NCBI GenBank assembly: GCA_964372275.1
Contig: CAYJRR010000190.1
Coordinates: forward strand, 1 to 5,837
Source: CAYJRR01 sp964372275 [NCBI: uncultured bacterium]
GTDB lineage: Bacteria; CAYJRR01
Direction of reading: 5' to 3'
DNA: 5,837 nt
Both the position numbers and the translations under genes were made by a program. The notes beneath the pieces were generated by a model that saw nothing but the letters and a program-made list of their open reading frames with translations, did not search any database and had not been told where the DNA came from. Shown piece after piece: positions 1 through 5,837 of this stretch. Position 1 is the stretch's first letter; every line of letters starts with the position of its first letter.

Positions 1-2059
<2,059 letters not shown>

Positions 2060-2098
2060 GCGCGTGGGTACCCCGTATGTGACGGAAAAGACGCGAAG

Positions 2099-2123
2099 GG
2101 TAGACCCCGAGCCAGGGTCTACC
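2099..2123 (-). promoter_or_regulatory. Perfect 9-bp hairpin in the rplL-rpoB gap (candidate attenuator or processing site)
   Basis: On the minus strand GGTAGACCC and GGGTCTACC form a perfect 9-bp stem around a 7-nt loop (positions 2108-2114). It lies 40 nt before the rpoB start. Downstream there is only a short TTTT, about 10 nt away and not adjacent, so this is not a classical intrinsic terminator. Two smaller hairpins precede it in the transcript: 2144-2156 (5-bp stem) and 2129-2140 (4-bp stem with an AAAC loop). In E. coli the same intergenic region contains a partial attenuator and an RNase III cleavage site that set the ratio of ribosomal protein to polymerase mRNA. A similar role here is inferred from position and structure only. 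Confidence 0.5.
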
Positions 2124-2164
2124 GCCCGCGCTGTTTAGCGAACTTTCTCCAAGAAAACCACTCT

Positions 2165-2536
2165 TTACTTCAGCTCGACCTTGGCGCCGGCCTCCTCGAG
2201 CTTCTTCTTCATCGTCTCGGCCTCTTCCTTGTTGACCCCTTCCTTCAGGGTCTTCGGAGCGCCGTCGACCAGGTCCTTGGCCTCCTTCAAGCCCAGCCCG
2301 GTCAGCTCGCGGACGACCTTGATCGCCCCGATCTTGTTGGCGCCGGCCTCCTTCAGCACGACCGTGAACTCGGTCTTCTCCGCCGCCGCGGGGGCCGCTC
2401 CGGCCGGGCCTGCCGCCACCGCCACCGCCGCCGCCGCGGAGACGCCCCACTCCTTCTCCAGTTCCTTCACCAGCGACGCGATCTCGAGGATCGTCAGCTT
2501 CCCGAGCTCCGCCTTCAGTGCATTGATGTCCGCCAT
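2165..2536 (-). CDS. rplL: 50S ribosomal protein L7/L12
   Basis: L7/L12 is the multicopy stalk protein of the 50S subunit. It is held as dimers on L10, and recruits and stimulates the translational GTPases EF-Tu, EF-G, IF2 and RF3. The product is 123 residues, the usual length. Residues 1-31 form the N-terminal dimerisation and L10-binding domain. Residues 33-53 are a flexible Ala/Pro/Gly hinge. Residues 54-123 are the globular C-terminal domain, with the factor-binding signature [23 protein letters not shown] at 68-90 (split: [11 protein letters not shown], then [12 protein letters not shown]). The ATG is preceded by GGAG (2543-2546) with 6-nt spacing. It lies 63 nt downstream of rplJ and 105 nt upstream of rpoB. 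The strong Shine-Dalgarno fits the need for several L12 copies per L10. The identification is certain. Confidence 0.98.
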   Translation of the reverse strand: MADINALKAELGKLTILEIASLVKELEKEWGVSAAAAVAVAAGPAGAAPAAAEKTEFTVVLKEAGANKIGAIKVVRELTGLGLKEAKDLVDGAPKTLKEGVNKEEAETMKKKLEEAGAKVELK

Positions 2537-2599
2537 GGTTTTCTCCGAATCGAGTGCCGTGTGTGAGAGTTCGTTCGTTGTTCGTGGAATGGAATCGCG

Positions 2600-3187
2600 T
2601 CAGGTAGCCGCGGGCGGTGCCTCGGCCGCGGCCGTTTCGGCGGGACCGCCGCCCGCCGCCGGCGCGCCACCCTGCTTCTTGACGTACTGGTCGAGCACCC
2701 GGACGAGCATCGCCGCCGGCTGCATCAGCAGGCCCAGCAGGCGCGACCGCGAGCCCTCGAGGTTCGGAAGCTGCGCCAGCTCCTTCACCTCGTCGACCGA
2801 GAGCAGCTTCCCGTCCAGGCTTCCGCCCAGGACCCGGAGCCCCTTCTCGTTGTTCTTGACGAACTCGTCCAGCGTCTTGGCCGGGTGGACGACGTCGCCG
2901 TAGGACAACGCCACCGCCACCGGTCCCTTGAAGCGATCCTTCAGACCCTCGTATCGCGTCCCGGCGATCGCCCGGCGCGCGAGGGTGTTCTTCACCACCT
3001 TCAGCTCCGACTTCCCCTTGCGGAGGTCGGCGCGAAGCTGGGTCACCTTGTCGACCGTCATCCCCCGGACCTCGGTCAGGATGGCGATGTCGGCCTTCAG
3101 GAAGCGCTCGTGGAGCCGGTCGACCTCTTTCTGCTTCTCGACGCGGACCGCCTTGACGGTGCCCGCGGGCTTTTCTGCGTGTGTCAT
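2600..3187 (-). CDS. rplJ: 50S ribosomal protein L10
   Basis: L10 anchors the L7/L12 stalk to 23S rRNA next to L11. In many bacteria the L10-L12 complex also represses its own mRNA. The protein is 195 residues, against 165 in E. coli. The N-terminal rRNA-binding domain shows the family pattern: an EVRGMTVDKVTQLR segment near 39-52 and KVVKNTLARRA at 63-73. The C-terminal helix (LLGLLMQPAAMLVRVL) is where L12 dimers dock. The last ~23 residues form a Gly/Ala/Pro tail with no predicted structure. The ATG at 3187 has GAGGA at 3193-3197, 5 nt away. Only 18 nt separate it from the rplA stop, so there is no room for a separate L10 leader. Confident from sequence and position. Confidence 0.97.
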   Translation of the reverse strand: MTHAEKPAGTVKAVRVEKQKEVDRLHERFLKADIAILTEVRGMTVDKVTQLRADLRKGKSELKVVKNTLARRAIAGTRYEGLKDRFKGPVAVALSYGDVVHPAKTLDEFVKNNEKGLRVLGGSLDGKLLSVDEVKELAQLPNLEGSRSRLLGLLMQPAAMLVRVLDQYVKKQGGAPAAGGGPAETAAAEAPPAAT

Positions 3188-3205
3188 GGTCTTCCTCTCG
3201 GCTCC

Positions 3206-3913
3206 TTACGCGGTCGCCTGCTTGGCGAAGATCGTCGGGTCGACGTCGACCCCCGGCCCCATGGTGCTGGAGAGGGTGATCGATTTGACGTAGGTCCCTT
3301 TGGCCGTGGCGGGCTTGAGCTTCCAGATCAGCTCGATGACCGCCGCGGCGTTCTCCGCCAGTTGCTCCGGCTTGAACGAGGCCTTGCCGACGCGCAGCTG
3401 CACGATGCCGGCCTTCTCGGTGCGGAACTCGACGCGGCCCGCCTTGAGCTCCTTGACCATCTTCCCCACGTCGAAGGTCACCGTTCCGACCTTCGGGTTG
3501 GGCATCAGGCCGCGGGGTCCGAGGACGCGGCCGATCTTGCCGACCTGGCCCATCAGATCCGGCGTGGCGATCGCCTGGTCGAACTCGAGCCAGCCGCCCG
3601 AGATCTTTTCGATCAGGTCTTCCGCGCCGACGAAGTCGGCGCCCGCCGCCTTCGCCTCCTTCTCCTTGTCGCCCTTGGCGAAGACCAGCACCCGCACGGT
3701 CTTGCCGACGCCGTGGGGGAGGACCACCGCGCCGCGGACCATCTGGTCGGCGTGCTTCGGATCGACCCCCAGGCGCACCGCCAGCTCGACCGTCTCGTCG
3801 AACTTGGCGAACGCGCACTCCTTCACCAGCTTCGCCGCCTCGTCGAGACCGTACTTCTTGCCGGTCACGACCCTGGCTTTCGCCGCGGCGTACTTCTTTC
3901 CACTCTTTGCCAC
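3206..3913 (-). CDS. rplA: 50S ribosomal protein L1
   Basis: L1 binds 23S rRNA helices 76-78 and forms the mobile stalk that helps release E-site tRNA. In E. coli it is also the translational repressor of the L11 operon. I chose the GTG at 3911-3913, giving 235 residues (E. coli 234) starting MAKSGKKY. It has AAGGAG at 3921-3926 with 7-nt spacing. An in-frame ATG at 3937 would add MDHRRRRR, lacks family support and would place the Shine-Dalgarno inside the gene. Visible motifs are [13 protein letters not shown] near 56-68, the L1 signature [16 protein letters not shown] at 131-146, and [10 protein letters not shown] near the C-terminus. The stop lies 18 nt before rplJ. A possible L1-binding mRNA site sits immediately upstream. 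The identification is certain and the start is well supported. Confidence 0.97.
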   Translation of the reverse strand: MAKSGKKYAAAKARVVTGKKYGLDEAAKLVKECAFAKFDETVELAVRLGVDPKHADQMVRGAVVLPHGVGKTVRVLVFAKGDKEKEAKAAGADFVGAEDLIEKISGGWLEFDQAIATPDLMGQVGKIGRVLGPRGLMPNPKVGTVTFDVGKMVKELKAGRVEFRTEKAGIVQLRVGKASFKPEQLAENAAAVIELIWKLKPATAKGTYVKSITLSSTMGPGVDVDPTIFAKQATA

Positions 3914-3920
3914 GCGTCGT

Positions 3921-3926
3921 CTCCTT
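3921..3926 (-). promoter_or_regulatory. rplA ribosome binding site (decides the start)
   Basis: AAGGAG on the minus strand lies 7 nt before the GTG start of rplA. It rules in the GTG and rules out the in-frame ATG 24 nt upstream. It directly follows the 3' strand of the candidate L1-binding stem, so protein bound there could block ribosome access. Confidence 0.85.
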
Positions 3927-3976
3927 CGGTGGTCCATGCGGCCATCCGCGCTTTCACGCCGACAGGCCTCCCACCG
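3927..3976 (-). promoter_or_regulatory. Candidate L1-binding mRNA site mimicking 23S rRNA, upstream of rplA
   Basis: On the minus strand CGGTGG (3971-3976) can pair perfectly with CCACCG (3927-3932). Inside this stem, in order, lie GAG (3968-3970), a short GCC-TGTC-GGC hairpin (3958-3967), GTGAAAG (3951-3957) and a GCGG-ATGG-CCGC hairpin (3938-3949). The L1 site in bacterial 23S rRNA has the same arrangement: GGUGGGAG on one strand and GUGAAAUACCACC on the other, around a stem. The match in the GGTGGGAG and GTGAAA elements is what I see; binding is inferred. The second hairpin, inserted between GTGAAA and the closing strand, differs from the rRNA. The site ends exactly at the rplA Shine-Dalgarno, as expected for translational repression by L1. 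Confidence 0.5.
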
Positions 3977-3992
3977 CCGTTCGTTGCCTTCG

Positions 3993-4415
3993 CTATCCCT
4001 TGACCTCGATCCCCATCGACCGCGCCGTCCCCTCGACCGACCGCATCGCCGCCTCGATCGAGGCCGCGGTCAAGTCGGGCATCTTGAGCTTGGCGATCTC
4101 CTCCACCTGTTTCTTCGTCACCGAACCGACCTTGGTCTTGTGCGGCTCCGCGGAGCCCGACTCGATCTTCGCCGCCTTCTTGAGGAGGATCGAGGCCGGT
4201 GGCGTCTTGGTGACGAAAGTGAACGAGCGGTCGGCGTAGACGGTGATGATGACCGGGATGATCATGCCGTCCTGCGCCTGGGTCCGGGCGTTGAACTCCT
4301 TGCAGAACCCCATGATGTTGACGCCGTGCTGGCCGAGCGCCGGCCCCACCGGCGGCGAGGGGTTGGCCTTGCCGGCCGGGCACTGCAGCTTCACCTGGGC
4401 GACGATCTTCTTCAT
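3993..4415 (-). CDS. rplK: 50S ribosomal protein L11
   Basis: L11 binds the GTPase-associated centre of 23S rRNA (helices 43-44). It contacts elongation factors and is needed for RelA activation on stalled ribosomes and for thiostrepton action. The product is 140 residues, the usual length. The N-terminal domain carries the Pro-rich factor-facing segment [16 protein letters not shown] at 19-34. The linker [14 protein letters not shown] leads into the C-terminal rRNA-binding domain, ending with [18 protein letters not shown]. The ATG at 4415 lies 4 nt after the nusG stop. Its Shine-Dalgarno (AAGGTG, about 7 nt away) lies within the last codons and stop of nusG, suggesting translational coupling. 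A 79-nt gap to rplA follows. The identification is certain. Confidence 0.98.
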   Translation of the reverse strand: MKKIVAQVKLQCPAGKANPSPPVGPALGQHGVNIMGFCKEFNARTQAQDGMIIPVIITVYADRSFTFVTKTPPASILLKKAAKIESGSAEPHKTKVGSVTKKQVEEIAKLKMPDLTAASIEAAMRSVEGTARSMGIEVKG

Positions 4416-4419
4416 GGCT

Positions 4420-5049
4420 CTACACCTTCTCCACTTCGCTGAACTGCACGTCGACCGGCGTCGAACGGCCGAGGATCGAGACCATCACCTTCACCCGCCC
4501 CTTCTCGGTGTTCACCTCTTCGATGACGCCGGTGAAACCTTGCAGCGGTCCCTCCGAGACGCGGACCTGCTCCCCCTTCTCGAAGGCGACGCGCGTCACG
4601 GGTTTGAGCGTCCCCTCGGCGATCTGGCTGGTGATCCGCAGGACCTCGTTCTCCGGGATCGGAGACGGGCGCGTGCCGCCGCCAACGAACCCGGTGATCT
4701 TCGGCGTGTTCTTCACGCAGTGCCAGGTCGCCTCCGTCAGCTCCATCTGCACGAAGAGATAGCTGGGGAAGAACTTCCGGGTGGTGGTCCGCTTTACCCC
4801 CGACCGGCTCTCGGTCACCTTTTCCGACGGGACGAGGATCTGGCCGAAGAACTCCTCGAGGCCGTTCGCGCGGACCTTGTCCTCGAGCGCCTGCTTGGCC
4901 TTGTTCTCGTAGCCCGAATAGGTGTGGACCACGTACCAGGACATGTTCTTCGACTTCGGCTTCGGCGCGGGAACGGGCGCCGACTCCGCGGGGGGGGCGG
5001 CGGCCCCGGTCTGCTCGGGCGGCGTTCCCGTTTCGGTTTCGATCGTCAT
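4420..5049 (-). CDS. nusG: Transcription elongation/antitermination factor NusG, with N-terminal extension
   Basis: NusG binds RNA polymerase across the cleft through its N-terminal domain, and Rho or ribosomal S10 through its KOW domain, coupling transcription to translation or termination. With the ATG at 5047-5049 it is 209 residues. The NGN domain begins at M36 ([15 protein letters not shown]), with [12 protein letters not shown] at 91-102 and [11 protein letters not shown] near 121-131. The KOW domain spans about 156-209 ([19 protein letters not shown]). In the usual FPGY motif the Gly is Ser (FPSY). Residues 1-35 are a Pro/Ala/Glu-rich low-complexity leader. I chose the first ATG because it overlaps the secE stop as TGATG, a coupling signal. 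The alternative ATG at 4942-4944 would give a standard 174-residue protein, but neither start has a strong Shine-Dalgarno. Function is certain; the start is likely but open. Confidence 0.95.
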   Translation of the reverse strand: MTIETETGTPPEQTGAAAPPAESAPVPAPKPKSKNMSWYVVHTYSGYENKAKQALEDKVRANGLEEFFGQILVPSEKVTESRSGVKRTTTRKFFPSYLFVQMELTEATWHCVKNTPKITGFVGGGTRPSPIPENEVLRITSQIAEGTLKPVTRVAFEKGEQVRVSEGPLQGFTGVIEEVNTEKGRVKVMVSILGRSTPVDVQFSEVEKV

Positions 5050-5486
5050 CAGGTCGCCCCGTAGGTGAAGAGAAGTTTGATGAGCTTCGACCAGACGAGG
5101 TCGAACAGGCCGAGGATCGCTCCCACCACCGCGACGCAGGCGATCACCACGATCGTCGACTGCCGCGTCTCCTTTCCGGTGGGCCAACTGACCTTGCGCA
5201 GCTCGACCGCCACGTCGTTCAGGAACTCCTGCGCGCGCGCGTTCCGGATGGTGTAGACGAACGCCCCCGCCGCCAGGACGCCGGCGAGAACCGCCCCGGT
5301 ATGGACGCCGGGCCCCAGGGCTCGGGCCCCCGGCAGCGACGCCACGCGCCAGACGAGCTCGAACGTCTTGGCCAGCGCCCACCAGACGCCGATCGCGGCG
5401 ATCCCCTGCGCGAGCTGGACGTAGCGGGTGTGGTCCCCACTGTTCAGCTTCGCGATCGTCTGTACGTTGTTCGCTTCGGTCGACAT
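5049..5486 (-). CDS. secE: Preprotein translocase subunit SecE (long, three-TM form)
   Basis: SecE is the essential clamp of the SecYEG channel in the inner membrane. The product is 145 residues. There are three hydrophobic segments: about 23-46 (less clean, with K40 and E43), 64-80, and 110-136. The conserved amphipathic helix and hinge signature VELRKVSWPTGKET lies at 94-107, before the last membrane segment. This resembles the three-segment SecE of E. coli (127 residues), not the ~60-residue single-segment form of many bacteria. The start is the ATG at 5484-5486 with GAGGA at 5490-5494, spaced only 3 nt. An in-frame ATG at 5543 lies inside the tRNA-Trp gene and is rejected. The stop TGA overlaps the nusG ATG. 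The identification is confident. Confidence 0.96.
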   Translation of the reverse strand: MSTEANNVQTIAKLNSGDHTRYVQLAQGIAAIGVWWALAKTFELVWRVASLPGARALGPGVHTGAVLAGVLAAGAFVYTIRNARAQEFLNDVAVELRKVSWPTGKETRQSTIVVIACVAVVGAILGLFDLVWSKLIKLLFTYGAT

Positions 5487-5510
5487 TCGTCCTCGAAATA
5501 AAGGTCCGGC

Positions 5511-5587
5511 TGGCAGGCCAGGAGGGACTCGAACCCCCAACATCCGGTTTTGGAGACCGGCGCTCTACCAATTAGAGCTACTGGCCT
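5511..5587 (-). tRNA. trnW: tRNA-Trp (anticodon CCA)
   Basis: A complete 77-nt cloverleaf is visible on the minus strand. The 7-bp acceptor stem AGGCCAG/CTGGCCT is perfect. The D stem is GCTC/GAGC with a 9-nt loop. The anticodon stem is CCGGT/ACCGG around CTCCAAA, giving anticodon CCA. The variable loop is 5 nt, and the T stem GGGGG/CCCTC closes the TTCGAGT loop with one G-U pair. Discriminator G73 and the A1-U72 pair match bacterial tryptophanyl-tRNA synthetase identity. The 3' CCA is encoded (5511-5513). It lies 10 nt after rpmG and 24 nt before secE, so it is probably excised from the polycistronic transcript. Confidence 0.97.
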
Positions 5588-5597
5588 TTGGTCCGAA

Positions 5598-5747
5598 TTA
5601 CTTCGACTCCTTGTGCTCCGTGTGCTGCCGGCAGGTCGGGCAGAACTTGTTCAACTGGAGCTTGTCCGGAGTCCGGGTCTTGTTCTTGGTCGTCGAGTAG
5701 TTCTTGTTCTTACACTTGGTGCACTCGAGACCGATGATGACGCGCAT
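5598..5747 (-). CDS. rpmG: 50S ribosomal protein L33
   Basis: L33 is a small 50S protein located near the E site. This short gene, absent from a length-filtered ORF search, encodes 49 residues beginning [12 protein letters not shown] and ending with HTEHKESK before TAA. C9, C12, C36 and C39 (two CxxC pairs) form a zinc ribbon, so it is the zinc-binding (C+) paralogue type, not the cysteine-free type used in zinc starvation. The ATG is preceded by GGAG (5757-5760) with 9-nt spacing. It lies 19 nt after tuf and 10 nt before tRNA-Trp, a position rpmG holds in many bacteria between tuf and secE. Length and sequence match the family throughout. Confidence 0.97.
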   Translation of the reverse strand: MRVIIGLECTKCKNKNYSTTKNKTRTPDKLQLNKFCPTCRQHTEHKESK

Positions 5748-5766
5748 GGCGTGACGCTCCTTGCCG

Positions 5767-5837
5767 TTACTGGAGGATTTCGGAGACGACCCCGGCGCCG
5801 ACCGTCCGGCCGCCTTCCCGGATGGCGAAGCGGAGCT
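5767..5837 (-). CDS. tuf: Elongation factor Tu, C-terminal fragment (runs off window)
   Basis: EF-Tu is the GTPase that delivers aminoacyl-tRNA to the ribosome. Only the last 22 codons, the stop and two bases of a preceding codon are present. They read LRFAIREGG, then [13 protein letters not shown] and TAA, the characteristic C-terminus of domain III. The stop is 19 nt before rpmG, with no terminator-like hairpin between, so the downstream genes are probably served at least partly by tuf read-through. The promoter and most of the gene lie outside the window. It cannot be told whether this is one of two tuf copies. Confidence 0.95.
   Translation of the reverse strand, partial: LRFAIREGGRTVGAGVVSEILQ

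Noticed and set aside
2099-2123. Intrinsic terminator ending the rplL transcript
   Set aside because: The stem is perfect but no U-tract follows directly. Complete termination would also cut off rpoB, for which no promoter is visible; kept only as a candidate attenuator or processing site.
2562-2580. Short GTTC-type repeat in the rplJ-rplL gap
   Set aside because: It is only a few imperfect copies of a 4-nt unit (gttcgttcgttgttcg), too short to distinguish from chance.
3914-3937. Upstream ATG for L1 giving MDHRRRRR
   Set aside because: The Shine-Dalgarno AAGGAG lies between this ATG and the GTG, and L1 homologues begin at the MAK encoded from the GTG.
2885-4442. Long plus-strand frames over rplJ, rplA and rplK
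   Set aside because: They are antisense shadows of conserved genes, with no ribosome binding site or family similarity seen.
5487-5543. Extended SecE start at 5543
   Set aside because: The extra 19 residues would be translated from the tRNA-Trp gene. The ATG at 5486 has its own Shine-Dalgarno.
5050-5571. Extended NusG frame starting at 5571 (383 residues)
   Set aside because: The upstream part is an out-of-frame reading of secE and the tRNA. The ATG at 5049 couples directly to the secE stop.

Overview
This window is the core transcription/translation cluster of a high-GC bacterium, encoded entirely on the minus strand. In transcription order (high to low coordinates) it reads: 3' end of tuf (EF-Tu), rpmG (L33), tRNA-Trp(CCA), secE, nusG, rplK (L11), rplA (L1), rplJ (L10), rplL (L7/L12), and the first half of rpoB (RNA polymerase beta). 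tuf and rpoB run off the two window edges. Every long plus-strand reading frame is a GC-rich codon shadow of these genes.

Phylum cannot be fixed from this window. The gene order tuf-rpmG-trnW-secE-nusG-rplKAJL-rpoB occurs in many bacterial phyla. GC content is high and third codon positions are strongly G/C. RpoB carries an E. coli-type insert (SI1-like) between the first lobe and the rifampicin region. SecE is a long form with three predicted membrane segments. Together these suggest a Gram-negative, proteobacterium- or Acidobacteriota-like lineage, but this is a weak inference.

Layout: genes are packed tightly. Gaps are 19 nt (tuf-rpmG), 10 nt (rpmG-tRNA), 24 nt (tRNA-secE), a 1-nt TGATG overlap (secE-nusG), 4 nt (nusG-rplK), 79 nt (rplK-rplA), 18 nt (rplA-rplJ), 63 nt (rplJ-rplL) and 105 nt (rplL-rpoB). 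I see no convincing internal promoter or intrinsic terminator, so read-through of one long transcript is plausible. No stretch over 300 bases lacks a gene.

The two longer gaps appear to hold regulation. The rplK-rplA gap contains a motif resembling the L1-binding site of 23S rRNA, abutting the rplA Shine-Dalgarno sequence; this is a candidate autoregulatory site. The rplL-rpoB gap contains a perfect 9-bp hairpin and two smaller ones, where E. coli has an attenuator and an RNase III site. Functionally, the genes supply the translation factor EF-Tu, the L1 stalk, the L10/L12 stalk and L11 GTPase-centre proteins, the secretion subunit SecE, the elongation factor NusG and RNA polymerase beta. I found no novel system here; the points worth a second look are regulatory or concern lineage-specific protein extensions.
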